Source of the DNA: Roseburia zhanii
GTDB taxonomy: Bacteria; Bacillota; Clostridia; Lachnospirales; Lachnospiraceae
Reading direction: 5' to 3'
NCBI RefSeq assembly: GCF_014287635.1
Contig: NZ_JACOPH010000002.1
Location: 186,001-250,000, forward strand
DNA length: 64,000 nt
The stretch's first letter is position 1, and each line of letters starts with the position of its first letter. Below the pieces are notes generated by a model that was not told where the DNA came from, did not search any database, and saw only the letters and a program-made list of their open reading frames with translations. The translations under genes and the position numbers were made by a program. This document shows positions 55,017-63,867 of this stretch, piece by piece.

Positions 55017-55544
55017 TTACACCTCCTTAAATTGATTAAACACATCTTGGATAGCTGCCATTCTCGGATCAGGTTCTGTTCTGTCACATGAACAAGGCTT
55101 GTAGTTCAGATTCGTACCACATTTTCTGCAGATACCTTTACAATCTTCCCTGCACAAAACCTTCATAGGCCAGTTTACCAAGATCTCATCATAGATAAGT
55201 CTATCTACATCCAGATTGGACCCAGTCATATAGTCTGTATCCTCTGCATCTTCATCCTCCTCTGCCGACGGATTTCCAAGCGGATATCTCCGGTCGATCA
55301 CAAGATGGATTTGAACTGACACTTCCTCTAAACACCTGTCACAAGGAATTGCAATCGTTACATCTGTTTCTCCCTGTATAAGCACACGCTTATTATCCTG
55401 ATTCTCAAGATGCAACACGAATGGTGCTTTTTTTGTGATAGAAAACTCACCTAATTTCGATTTAAAGACTGCAAGGTCTGATAAAACCTGCTGTTCCACG
55501 ATCTTATTCTCAATCGATAGTATATCTGTAATATCTACTTTCAC
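55017..55544 (-). CDS. yceD: YceD family (DUF177) protein
   Basis: A 175-residue protein of the YceD/DUF177 family, found upstream of rpmF in most bacteria. It has the CDRCLEEV motif in the middle and a Cys-rich end (CREDCKGICRKCGTNLNYKP, CSC). It is thought to influence 23S rRNA or ribosome assembly; the mechanism is uncertain. The start is GTG at 55544 with GGAG six bases upstream. Followed after four bases by rpmF. Confidence 0.93.
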   Translation of the reverse strand: MKVDITDILSIENKIVEQQVLSDLAVFKSKLGEFSITKKAPFVLHLENQDNKRVLIQGETDVTIAIPCDRCLEEVSVQIHLVIDRRYPLGNPSAEEDEDAEDTDYMTGSNLDVDRLIYDEILVNWPMKVLCREDCKGICRKCGTNLNYKPCSCDRTEPDPRMAAIQDVFNQFKEV

Positions 55545-55602
55545 ATGTATCTCCTATTCACACCTAAACAATTATACATACGCTTCTATCATTTGTCAAT
55601 GA

Positions 55603-56799
55603 TTATTTTACCAAAGCTACCGTTTCACGACAGATTGCCAATTCTTCATTTGTCGGAACCATCCATACAGGGATCTTAGAATCTTTTGTTGTTAATTCTA
55701 CTTCTACTGCACGAACACTGTTATTAACGTTTTTATCGATCTTAATTCCTAAGTAATCAAAGTAACTGCAGATTTCTTCTCTGACACCGTTGTCATTCTC
55801 ACCAACACCGGCTGTAAAGCAGATCACATCTACACCATGCATTGCTGTGATGTAAGAACCGATATATTTTGCTGCTCTGTAGCAGAATACGCTTCTTGCG
55901 AGTTCTGCACGTTTGTCACCTTTTTCTGCTGCTGTTTCAAGGTCGCGGAAATCACTAGAAATACCGGAAATACCATATGCACCGGATTCTTTGTTCAGTA
56001 CATTTAAGATACCTTCCATATCTAAGTTCTCTTTTCTTGCAATATATTCTACTGCGGAAGGATCAATGTCACCGGAACGTGTTCCCATTACTAAGCCTTC
56101 AAGTGGGGAAAGTCCCATGGATGTATCGATGGATTTACCGTTTTCTACTGCACAGATACTAGCACCGCCGCCTAAGTGGCATACGATGATCTTTAATTCT
56201 TCATAAGGTTTTCCTAAAATCTCTGCGATACGTTTGGAAACGTAGCTGTGGCTGGTTCCATGGAAACCGTATTTACGAACCTTGTAATCTTCATAATATT
56301 TATATGGGATTCCGTACATATATGCTTTTGCAGGCATTGTCTGATGGAATGCTGTATCAAATACACCTACCATCGGAACATCTTTACCGAGCACTTCCTG
56401 GCAGGCATGTACCCCGATCAGGTTTGCAGGATTGTGAAGTGGTGCTAATTCGGAGCATTCTTCTACCGCTTTGATCACTTCTTCGTTGATGATCGTAGAA
56501 CTTGCAAATTTCTCACCACCGTGTACTAATCTGTGTCCGACAGCTTCGATCTCATCTAAACTCTTTAATACACCGGTCTTTGGATTTACAAGTGCGTCTA
56601 ATACCATGCGGACTGCCTCAGTATGTGTTGGCATTGGTGCTTCCGTAATCTCTTTTTCTCCCCCTGCCGGCTGGTATACCAATCTTCCGTCGATTCCAAT
56701 ACGCTCACAGATTCCTTTTGCTAATACTTCTTCGCTATCAGAATTGATCACCTGATATTTCAAAGAAGAACTACCACAGTTAATTACTAATACGTTCAT
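55603..56799 (-). CDS. ackA: Acetate kinase
   Basis: Converts acetyl phosphate and ADP to acetate and ATP, the ATP-yielding step of acetate fermentation. The 398-residue protein has VINCGSSSLKYQVI at the start, MGLSPLEGLVMGTRSGDIDP, the catalytic region VFDTAFHQTMP and GFHGTSHSYVS, and the late FTAGVGEN. It starts at an ATG with a strong promoter. The usual partner pta is not adjacent; the divergent neighbour is tmcAL. Confidence 0.97.
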   Translation of the reverse strand: MNVLVINCGSSSLKYQVINSDSEEVLAKGICERIGIDGRLVYQPAGGEKEITEAPMPTHTEAVRMVLDALVNPKTGVLKSLDEIEAVGHRLVHGGEKFASSTIINEEVIKAVEECSELAPLHNPANLIGVHACQEVLGKDVPMVGVFDTAFHQTMPAKAYMYGIPYKYYEDYKVRKYGFHGTSHSYVSKRIAEILGKPYEELKIIVCHLGGGASICAVENGKSIDTSMGLSPLEGLVMGTRSGDIDPSAVEYIARKENLDMEGILNVLNKESGAYGISGISSDFRDLETAAEKGDKRAELARSVFCYRAAKYIGSYITAMHGVDVICFTAGVGENDNGVREEICSYFDYLGIKIDKNVNNSVRAVEVELTTKDSKIPVWMVPTNEELAICRETVALVK

Positions 56800-56843
56800 G
56801 ATTCTATCTCCTCTTCTAAGTAATTTTAACCATATTATATATA

Positions 56844-56872
56844 AGTATAAACCTTTTTGTCTTTGTAAACAA
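56844..56872 (-). promoter_or_regulatory. Promoter of ackA
   Basis: TTGTTT (56872-56867), 17-base spacer, TATACT (56849-56844) on the minus strand, 45 bases upstream of ackA. Confidence 0.6.
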
Positions 56873-56952
56873 TGTTAAAAAGGAATTTTTATGTATAAAA
56901 TTTGAAACATTTTTCTATTCATGGTAAAATCAGGAAAAAGGAGGCTTACATT

Positions 56953-58215
56953 ATGAAAGTTGTCGGTATCATTGCTGAATATAATCCATTTCACAACGGA
57001 CATGCCTACCAGATCAGGAAAGCAAAAGAATTATCTTCTGCTGATCTTTGTATCGTTGCCATGAGCGGCAGCTATGTCCAGAGAGGTGTTCCGGCTGTTA
57101 CTGACAAATACAGCCGTGCATCCATGGCTCTTTGCAATGGTGCAGACATAGTCTTTGAGATTCCTGCCATCTGGGCAACTGCCTCTGCAGAATATTTTGC
57201 CTATGCCGGAATCACGCTTTTAGATGCTCTCGGCTGTGTCGATACGGTATGTTTTGGCTGTGAAACAGTCGATCTTCCCCTGCTTCATACAGTTGCAGAA
57301 ATCCTTGTCAATGAACCGGACGCTTTTTGCACTTCCCTGTCTCATTATTTAAAAAAAGGCTATGCTTTTCCAAAAGCAAGAGAAGCTGCCCTGCTTTCTT
57401 ATATAAAAGCCTCTGGTATGAGCATGAAAGATTCACCTGACTTGCTGCTTGCTTCACCGAATAATATCCTTGCATTAGAATACCAGAAAGCCCTGTTGCG
57501 TCGTCATTCTGATATTACACCTCTGCCGATACAGCGTACTGACGGTGGCTATCATTCGACAGAACTTACAAAAGACTTTTCTTCGGCAAGCGCTATCCGC
57601 CACGCCCTGCTGCAAACAGTACCTCTTTCTCTTGATGATAGACAGGCTCTTTTATCTGCTGTTCCAAAGGCAAGTGCAGACCATCTTTTTGCTGATGATA
57701 CGACACTTTTGTCTGAACAGGATTTTTCTTCTATGCTCTATTATAAACTTTTATCTGAAAGCGAAACAGGTTATACCCAGTATGCAGATGTTTCTACTGA
57801 TTTTTCAAACAAAATCGCAAATGCCCTGCGTTATTGTACAGATTTTCAGGGTTTCTGTGACCTGTTAAAAAGTAAAGACATTACCCACACGAGGATCAGC
57901 CGCCAGCTTCTGCATATTCTTTTAAATATCAGGGAAACTGATTATGAAATCGGGAAAAAATGCGATTACATTCCTTATCTGCGTCTGTTGGGTTTTCGTA
58001 AAAGTGCTTCACCGTTGCTTTCTGTAATCCGCAAAAAATCCAGCCTGCCAATCCTTACAAGTCCTGCAAGAGATACGAAAAAACTTTCTCCTGATGCACT
58101 TGCCATTTTTCAAAAAGATATATTTTCCAGCAATCTTTATTATGGAATGACTGCACAAAAAAGCGGCTGCCCGCAAAAAAATGAGTACCAGCGTCAAATT
58201 CTTACTTTTTTTTAA
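56953..58215 (+). CDS. tmcAL: tRNA(Met) cytidine acetate ligase
   Basis: Acetylates the wobble cytidine of elongator tRNA-Met, using acetate and ATP. The 420-residue protein begins MKVVGIIAEYNPFHNGHAYQ, the nucleotidyltransferase HxGH-like motif of the YlbM/TmcAL family, and has MSGSYVQRGVPAV and the SPNNILALEYQKAL segment. The start at 56953 has AGGAGG; an earlier in-frame ATG at 56902 does not. It is divergent from ackA, a pairing that makes sense since ackA makes acetate, its substrate. Confidence 0.95.
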   Translation: MKVVGIIAEYNPFHNGHAYQIRKAKELSSADLCIVAMSGSYVQRGVPAVTDKYSRASMALCNGADIVFEIPAIWATASAEYFAYAGITLLDALGCVDTVCFGCETVDLPLLHTVAEILVNEPDAFCTSLSHYLKKGYAFPKAREAALLSYIKASGMSMKDSPDLLLASPNNILALEYQKALLRRHSDITPLPIQRTDGGYHSTELTKDFSSASAIRHALLQTVPLSLDDRQALLSAVPKASADHLFADDTTLLSEQDFSSMLYYKLLSESETGYTQYADVSTDFSNKIANALRYCTDFQGFCDLLKSKDITHTRISRQLLHILLNIRETDYEIGKKCDYIPYLRLLGFRKSASPLLSVIRKKSSLPILTSPARDTKKLSPDALAIFQKDIFSSNLYYGMTAQKSGCPQKNEYQRQILTFF

Positions 58216-58251
58216 ATTTTTTTAATTTACTATTTCCTTTTTCCGACAATC

Positions 58252-58260
58252 TGTTATAAT
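58252..58260 (+). promoter_or_regulatory. Extended -10 promoter of the flavodiiron gene
   Basis: TGTTATAAT on the plus strand, 48 bases upstream of the start at 58308; no good -35 box. Confidence 0.55.
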
Positions 58261-58307
58261 ACATATCAGTAATAATTATCGTTTTTGCTTAGGAGGTATA
58301 AGCTATT

Positions 58308-59471
58308 ATGAAACCTGAAATTTCAAATGACATTCTTTATATTGGTGTAGATGATACTGACATTGATCTGTTTGAAAGCCAGTACCCTGTACCGGATGGT
58401 GTATCCTACAACTCTTACGTGATCTTAGACGAAAAAGTAGTTGTCATGGATACTGTAGATGCAAGAGCAACGGATGCATGGCTGGCAAATCTGAAAGCAG
58501 CTCTAAATGGCAGAACAATCGATTACCTTGTGATCTCTCATCTTGAACCGGATCATGCAGCAAATATCGGCCGGCTCGCAGAGATGTATCCGGACATGAA
58601 ACTGATCGGAAACCAGAAAACATTTACGATGCTCCCACAGTTTTTCCATATCGATACTACAGACCGTCAGGTAGTTGTAACAGAAGGTGAAACACTTTCT
58701 ATCGGAAAACATACTTTACAGTTTTTCATGGCTCCTATGGTTCACTGGCCGGAAGTTATGGTCACTTATGAACAGTCGGAAAAGATTCTGTTCTCTGCTG
58801 ACGGATTCGGTAAATTCGGTGCACTTGCAAATGATGATATTACCGACTGGGCTTGCGAGGCACGCCGTTATTACTTCAATATCGTAGGTAAATACGGCAC
58901 TTCCGTTCAGGCACTCTTAAAGAAAGCTGCTACACTTGACATTGCAACGATCTGTCCGTTACATGGTCCTGTATTAAAAGAAAATCTTGGCTATTATATC
59001 AACCTGTATGATACATGGAGCAGCTACCGTGCAGAAAAATCCGGCATTGTCGTTGCCTATGCATCTATTCATGGAAATACGGCTGCTGCTGCAAAGAAAT
59101 TAGCTGAAATGATCGAGCAGACCGGAACAAAAGTAGAATTATGTGATGTGACAAGAACAATGGTTTCCGAACTGATCGAATCTGCCTTTGAATATGACCG
59201 CATGATCTTAGCTGCTGCTACTTATGATGGCGGTATCTTCTCCCCGATGGAAGATTTCCTGCATCATTTACAGGCAAAAGGATTTAAAAACCGTACGATC
59301 GGTCTTATGGAAAATGGTTCATGGGCTCCGGTTGCCGCAAAGAAAATGCGTGAGATTTTAGATACCATGCAGAATATCACAGTTGCAGAACCGGTGATTA
59401 CGATCAAATCTACGATGAATGATGCTGTGATCGCACAGATGGAAGCTTTGATCAGTGAAATGACAAGATAA
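58308..59471 (+). CDS. Flavodiiron protein (FprA family A-type flavoprotein)
   Basis: Reduces oxygen (and/or nitric oxide) to protect anaerobes. The 387-residue protein has a metallo-beta-lactamase domain with the diiron motif H-x-E-x-D-H at H78, E80, D82, H83 (VISHLEPDHAANI) and HWPEVMVTYE, and a C-terminal flavodoxin domain (VAYASIHGNTAAAAKKLAEM, FMN loop). The ATG at 58308 has AGGAGG. No rubredoxin gene is adjacent, so the electron donor is elsewhere. Confidence 0.96.
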   Translation: MKPEISNDILYIGVDDTDIDLFESQYPVPDGVSYNSYVILDEKVVVMDTVDARATDAWLANLKAALNGRTIDYLVISHLEPDHAANIGRLAEMYPDMKLIGNQKTFTMLPQFFHIDTTDRQVVVTEGETLSIGKHTLQFFMAPMVHWPEVMVTYEQSEKILFSADGFGKFGALANDDITDWACEARRYYFNIVGKYGTSVQALLKKAATLDIATICPLHGPVLKENLGYYINLYDTWSSYRAEKSGIVVAYASIHGNTAAAAKKLAEMIEQTGTKVELCDVTRTMVSELIESAFEYDRMILAAATYDGGIFSPMEDFLHHLQAKGFKNRTIGLMENGSWAPVAAKKMREILDTMQNITVAEPVITIKSTMNDAVIAQMEALISEMTR

Positions 59472-59489
59472 TTATTTTTCTTGAGTAAC

Positions 59490-59567
59490 ATTCAGAACCC
59501 CTTAGAATCCAAAAAACTGTTGCTAGCATATAAGCAGCAGTTTTTTGGATTCTAAGGGGTTCTGAAT
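59490..59567. repeat. ATTCAGAACCCC family hairpin, short member
   Basis: A 78-base near-perfect inverted repeat: 35-base arms (59490-59524 and 59533-59567) with one mismatch. The ends share ATTCAGAACCCCTTAGAATC with 34693-34884. It lies between convergent genes and probably works as a terminator for both. Confidence 0.8.
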
Positions 59568-59593
59568 AATTATTTACTCGATATATTTTCTGA

Positions 59594-60772
59594 TTAGTGA
59601 TGGAATAAACGGATGCCTGTAAAACTCATAACCATTCCATACTTGTTACAGGTATCGATCACATGGTCATCACGGATAGAACCACCCGGCTGTGCCACAT
59701 ACTGTACACCGCTCTTATGGGCTCTTTCAATATTATCTCCAAATGGGAAGAACGCATCTGAACCAAGCGTCACGCCTGTCATCTGATCTAACCATGCACG
59801 TTTTTCTTCTCTGGTAAATACTTCCGGTTTTACTTTAAAAATATTTTCCCATGCGCCATCTGCTAATACGTCCATATAATCTTCACCGATGTAAAGATCG
59901 ATCGCATTATCACGGTCTGCACGTCTGATACCATCTACGAACTGCAGTCCTAATACCTGTGGTGACTGACGTAAAAACCAGTTATCTGCTTTCTGTCCTG
60001 CTAAACGTGTACAATGGATACGGCTCTGCTGTCCTGCACCGATACCGATTGCCTGTCCGTCTTTTACATAACAAACAGAATTTGACTGTGTATATTTTAA
60101 TGTGATCATGGAAATTGCAAGATCGATCTTTGCCTGTTTTGTGAGTTCTTTATTCTCTGTTACAATGTTATTAAAGAATTCATCATCGATCTTTAATTCG
60201 TTTCTGCCCTGTTCAAATGTAATGCCAAATACCTGTTTTCTCTCGATTGGTTCCGGTACATAATCCGGATCGATCTCGATCACATTATAATTGCCATTTT
60301 TCTTAGCTTTTAAGATCTCTAATGCTTCCGGTTCATATCCCGGTGCGATCACGCCGTCGGATACTTCTCTTTTGATGATCAGTGCGGTTGCTTTATCACA
60401 GACATCAGAAAGTGAGATAAAATCTCCAAATGAAGACATACGGTCTGCACCTCTTGCTCTTGCATAAGCATTTGCAAGCGGAGTAAATTCGATATCCATA
60501 TCATCTACCCAGTAGATCTTCTTTTCAACATCAGATAATGGAAGTCCGACTGCAGCACCTGCCGGTGATACATGTTTAAAAGAAGTTGCTGCCGGAAGTC
60601 CGGTTGCTGCTTTTAATTCCCGTACTAACTGCCAGCCGTTAAAAGCATCTAAAAAATTGATATATCCCGGTCTGCCGCTTAATACTTTGATCGGCAGTTC
60701 TCCATTTTCCACATAGATACGGGATGGTTTCTGATTCGGGTTACAGCCATATTTTAATTCTAACTCTTTCAT
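59594..60772 (-). CDS. AICAR transformylase (PurH-type, without cyclohydrolase domain)
   Basis: Transfers a formyl group to AICAR (ZMP) from 10-formyltetrahydrofolate, the penultimate step of purine synthesis. The 392-residue protein aligns with the C-terminal AICAR transformylase part of PurH: TSFKHVSPAGAAVGLPL with the catalytic Lys66-His67, and a late TGVTLGSDAFFPFGDNIERA region. The N-terminal IMP cyclohydrolase (MGS-like) domain of bifunctional PurH is absent; a separate cyclohydrolase is encoded immediately upstream. The ATG at 60772 has an AGGAG site. Controlled by the ZTP riboswitch ahead of purO. Confidence 0.93.
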   Translation of the reverse strand: MKELELKYGCNPNQKPSRIYVENGELPIKVLSGRPGYINFLDAFNGWQLVRELKAATGLPAATSFKHVSPAGAAVGLPLSDVEKKIYWVDDMDIEFTPLANAYARARGADRMSSFGDFISLSDVCDKATALIIKREVSDGVIAPGYEPEALEILKAKKNGNYNVIEIDPDYVPEPIERKQVFGITFEQGRNELKIDDEFFNNIVTENKELTKQAKIDLAISMITLKYTQSNSVCYVKDGQAIGIGAGQQSRIHCTRLAGQKADNWFLRQSPQVLGLQFVDGIRRADRDNAIDLYIGEDYMDVLADGAWENIFKVKPEVFTREEKRAWLDQMTGVTLGSDAFFPFGDNIERAHKSGVQYVAQPGGSIRDDHVIDTCNKYGMVMSFTGIRLFHH

Positions 60773-60782
60773 CTTTGCTCTC

Positions 60783-61496
60783 CTATTTATTCTTATTGAT
60801 GATCCTTGATTCGTATTTTCCTGTTGCAATATCAATGTAACGGACAAATAAAGAAACTTTGTTATCTTCGTTTAAGTTATCCCATACCATATTGGTAAAG
60901 GTGTCAATGTCACCGGAGATCTTCACCCATTCCGGTTCTCCTTCAAAACTTGGAAGCGGGTTGCCATCGCTCATATATGTATGAATGAAACGTCCTTCTC
61001 CTGCCTGTGGATTTTCATATGCAAAAGTATAACGGTTACAGGATGCCGGATTTCCGTTGTTGCTCTTTAAAATTGACATTGCATAGCTGTATTTTCCGTT
61101 GTCAAGATGCATGATACCGGAAATCCTCGGTGTATAGTTTGGTTCATCCGGTTCAAATTCCCTTGTACGGAGAGATTGTTCAAATGTCTGCTGTTTATCC
61201 ATCAATTCATAAATGGTGTCTGTCTGGTCACCGTTTGTAACGATTGTTTTGTTGCCTAATACACGAACCGGTGCATAAATGATCAGACTTGGATCACTTA
61301 ATTTTGCCGGATCAAATGCCTGTGTACGGATACCTTCTCCATCCTCTACAAATACACGATTACGGCTGTTTTCGCTTCGCCCCATGATAAAATATGCTGT
61401 AACTGCATATTTTCCATCTTCACTCTTACCGATCACGATTCCACGTCCCGGATATGCATTTTTACTAAGCTGTGCTGCTAATGACATCATTTCCAT
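60783..61496 (-). CDS. IMP cyclohydrolase, stand-alone (PurO-like)
   Basis: Closes the last ring in IMP synthesis. The 237-residue protein matches the archaeal-type IMP cyclohydrolase family: NAYPGRGIVIGKSEDGKYAV, AYFIMGRSENSRNRVF and NGNPASCNRYTFAYE. It is not homologous to the PurH N-terminal domain, so this organism uses a two-protein solution for the last two steps. Start ATG at 61496 with AGGAGG. It is the first gene after the ZTP riboswitch, and purH follows after 10 bases. Confidence 0.9.
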   Translation of the reverse strand: MEMMSLAAQLSKNAYPGRGIVIGKSEDGKYAVTAYFIMGRSENSRNRVFVEDGEGIRTQAFDPAKLSDPSLIIYAPVRVLGNKTIVTNGDQTDTIYELMDKQQTFEQSLRTREFEPDEPNYTPRISGIMHLDNGKYSYAMSILKSNNGNPASCNRYTFAYENPQAGEGRFIHTYMSDGNPLPSFEGEPEWVKISGDIDTFTNMVWDNLNEDNKVSLFVRYIDIATGKYESRIINKNK

Positions 61497-61530
61497 GAAT
61501 TTTCCTCCTGTGATTAAGTATATTAGTTTA

Positions 61531-61633
61531 CAAAAAAAGCCAACCCGGCTAGGCATATCGCCCAGACGGTCGGCATTGTGTCAGTTATACTTCATGTGGT
61601 AATCTCCACTTTCCGTCAGTCATATAACTATTT
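61531..61633 (-). promoter_or_regulatory. ZTP (pfl) riboswitch in the purO-purH leader
   Basis: Read on the minus strand the leader has the ZTP aptamer: TATGACTGACGG, an AGTGG-loop-CCAC hairpin, AAGTATAACTGA, and the invariant CCGACCGTCTGGGC. A P1 helix pairs ATAGTTAT with GTATAACT. Immediately after, GCCGACC...GGTTGGC and a run of seven T form a terminator that shares the CCGTCTGGGC strand, so ligand binding should prevent termination. The gene downstream uses the ligand's relative ZMP. Confidence 0.95.
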
Positions 61634-61687
61634 TCATTTAAACATGATTCTTACTACTTGTCAAGAAGTGAATCTAAGAAATCATCT

Positions 61688-61833
61688 GTTACTGTTCAGA
61701 CGCAAGCTTGACACCGCGCTGTCAAGTTATGCGCCATAGTGTTAATTATCGTGTGATTACAGCCCTGCCTCGTAGAGGCATTTTAAATGGGCTGTAATCG
61801 TTGCTGGTCACACTGTTAGGTGTGAACAGTAAC
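61688..61833 (-). mobile_element. 146-bp MITE-like element, copy B
   Basis: Inverted copy of 53396-53542, with the same GTTACTGTTC/GAACAGTAAC ends. It is bracketed by a perfect 17-base direct repeat, ATCATCTGTTACTGTTC (61681-61697 and 61835-61851), that includes the element's end sequence plus flanking bases. Confidence 0.8.
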
Positions 61834-61860
61834 AATCATCTGTTACTGTTCCCCATAATT

Positions 61861-63189
61861 TTATACCAGACGCACTCTTTCCCACTTTTTGCTACAGAAT
61901 CGCCACACGAACAAAGTTGTCCTAAAAATCCAGTCAATGATCATTGCGATCCATACGCCAACAGCTCCCATGCCAAAATGTGCTCCTAAGACAAAACTTG
62001 TTGCCACACGGAATGCAAACATGGAAAAGATTGAAATTCCCATGGTAAATTTGACATCATTTCCCGCACGAAGCGCATTTGGCAGTACAAATGCCGGTGT
62101 CCATAAAAAGATAGCCATTCCATCGTGGATGAAGATCAAGATTTTTGCTAATTTCATGGTTGCCTCGGACAAAGCATAGATCTGTAACGTCCATGGCAAC
62201 GTCAACAGGATAAGTCCATCCCAGATGGCAAATGCCACAAAGGATATCTTCATGATCTTTTTCACATAATACTCTGCCTGTTTATAATCTCCGGCACCGA
62301 CACACTGACCTACGACAGTAATCATTGCAAGCTGCATGGCATTTCCCGGAATACAGCCGATGCCGTCAAAATTATTTGCTACCGCATTCGCTGCGATCTG
62401 TGTTGTACCAAATCCAGCGATCACCGCAACGACGATAATTCGTCCCAACTGGAAAATACCATTTTCTATACCACTTGGAATCCCGATATAGAGAATCTTT
62501 TTCACCGTATCCATATGCAGAAATGGCCGTTCCCATTTCGTATAATGTACATCTAAATTCTGATTTCTAAGCAGAAGATTGATCACAACTGCCGCAACTG
62601 CTCTTGCGATCAATGAACCTAATGCTGCTCCAGCCGCACCCATCTGAAAACCAAAGATGAATACGCTGTTAAATACGATATTAACAAGATTCATTATAAG
62701 AGAAACCTGCAATGTGATCTTGGAATTTCCCATCGAACGGAATAATGCTCCACCTGCGTTATACAATGCTAAAAATGGATAAGACAGACCGGAAATCAAA
62801 AAGTATATTACTGCGTTTTCCATAACCTCCGGTTCGATCGCCCCAAAGACGAGTGAGAGGATTGCCCGATCCCCTGCAAGTACGAGTAACATGATCAGTA
62901 CTCCTGCTGCAAGCACGACAATACTAAGCTGGTTCGCTGTCTTACAGGCACTTTTTTTATCCCGATGTCCGATATACTGGGAAGAAATCACTGCTCCTCC
63001 GGTTGCTAATGCCGATAATACTGCAAAGATCAGCTGGTTGATCATATCAACAAGTGATACACCCGATACAGCCGCCTCCCCTACGGAAGATACCATAACC
63101 GTATCGCACATTCCAACTAACATGACTAACATCTGTTCAAATATCAGCGGGATCATCAGTTTTTTTAGATCTTTGTTTGAAAATAGCAT
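61861..63189 (-). CDS. MATE family efflux transporter
   Basis: A 442-residue transporter with 12 membrane helices in two repeated halves. It matches MATE: IPLIFEQMLVMLVGMCDTVMV at the start, SGLSYPFLALYNAGGALFRSMGN and ANAVANNFDGIGCIPGNAMQ. MATE proteins export drugs or metabolites, driven by sodium or proton gradients; the substrate cannot be told. It is preceded by a second ZTP riboswitch, which hints at a purine- or folate-related substrate. The ATG at 63189 has a GAGG site. Confidence 0.93.
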   Translation of the reverse strand: MLFSNKDLKKLMIPLIFEQMLVMLVGMCDTVMVSSVGEAAVSGVSLVDMINQLIFAVLSALATGGAVISSQYIGHRDKKSACKTANQLSIVVLAAGVLIMLLVLAGDRAILSLVFGAIEPEVMENAVIYFLISGLSYPFLALYNAGGALFRSMGNSKITLQVSLIMNLVNIVFNSVFIFGFQMGAAGAALGSLIARAVAAVVINLLLRNQNLDVHYTKWERPFLHMDTVKKILYIGIPSGIENGIFQLGRIIVVAVIAGFGTTQIAANAVANNFDGIGCIPGNAMQLAMITVVGQCVGAGDYKQAEYYVKKIMKISFVAFAIWDGLILLTLPWTLQIYALSEATMKLAKILIFIHDGMAIFLWTPAFVLPNALRAGNDVKFTMGISIFSMFAFRVATSFVLGAHFGMGAVGVWIAMIIDWIFRTTLFVWRFCSKKWERVRLV

Positions 63190-63219
63190 TTCTATGCCTC
63201 ATGTATCTTTCTTTTGTAA

Positions 63220-63319
63220 TAAAAATGCCAACCTGACCAGGCATATTGCCCAGACGGTCGGCATTGTATCAGTTATAGTTCATATAATAATCGTTACTTT
63301 CCGTCAGTCATATGACGGA
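63220..63319 (-). promoter_or_regulatory. Second ZTP (pfl) riboswitch, upstream of the MATE gene
   Basis: Same aptamer as at 61531-61633: CATATGACTGACGGAAAG, an unusually AT-rich middle hairpin (AACGATTATTATATGAA), ACTATAACTGATA and CCGACCGTCTGGGC. The terminator GCCGACC...GGTTGGC ends in ATTTTT. P1 pairing is weaker than in the first copy. Confidence 0.92.
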
Positions 63320-63380
63320 TTCAATTTAAGCACGGTTTTATAAAAAAGTCAATATTTGTATGAATGGTGCGCGTGAACTG

Positions 63381-63770
63381 TTATTTCAGTTCTTCATACA
63401 ACTCATTGATATCATCATAAATATTTTTCTCTGTTTTATACTCTCCAGCTCCCATATTGATCTGATCAACTGCAATCCCCATATCATCCTGTTCCCCATT
63501 TTTATAATATAGATCTACGATAATCCATCCCCCTGCTCTATCCGGAGATTTTCTTTTATGTATACGTGTAGATTGCAGTATATCCACAAATCTTTGTATA
63601 TCTTCCTGATCCGTAAACACTACAGATTCACCATGATTCCATATTTCAATTTTTTCAAAATCTGATGCCTTCATCTCCTGCAAGATTTGAACATTTCTGG
63701 TAGTGCTCCATGCATAAATGAGAATACCGACAATGACTATGATCATAGTACCGATAAGTTTTTTTCGCAT
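63381..63770 (-). CDS. Uncharacterised protein with one N-terminal membrane helix
   Basis: A 129-residue protein with a hydrophobic N-terminal segment (LIGTMIIVIVGILIYAW) that may anchor it or act as a signal, followed by a small alpha/beta extracellular domain (FEKIEIWNHGESVVFTDQED, GGWIIVDLYYKNGEQDD). I do not recognise the family. Start ATG at 63770 with an AGGTG site; three codons earlier is an alternative. It precedes the MATE gene on the same strand but beyond the riboswitch. Confidence 0.75.
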   Translation of the reverse strand: MRKKLIGTMIIVIVGILIYAWSTTRNVQILQEMKASDFEKIEIWNHGESVVFTDQEDIQRFVDILQSTRIHKRKSPDRAGGWIIVDLYYKNGEQDDMGIAVDQINMGAGEYKTEKNIYDDINELYEELK

Positions 63771-63867
63771 AAACGTCACCTTTTATTTTAAAACTTTGAA
63801 ACTGATTTTGCCAATGTATTTCATCGGTTTTCCTTTATAGTATAATGGCTGCTATATGATTTTACAA

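Larger units (their letters stand above)
61497..61860. other. Gap between purO and the MATE gene
   Basis: A 364-base stretch without a gene. It holds the ZTP riboswitch of purO (61531-61633), an unassigned spacer, and the second copy of the 147-bp element (61688-61833), which abuts the end of the MATE gene. Confidence 0.9.

Noticed and set aside
61688..61833. The 147-bp element as part of the purO riboswitch
   Set aside because: It lies upstream of the aptamer, recurs inverted near plsX and has its own terminal repeats, so it is an independent repeat.
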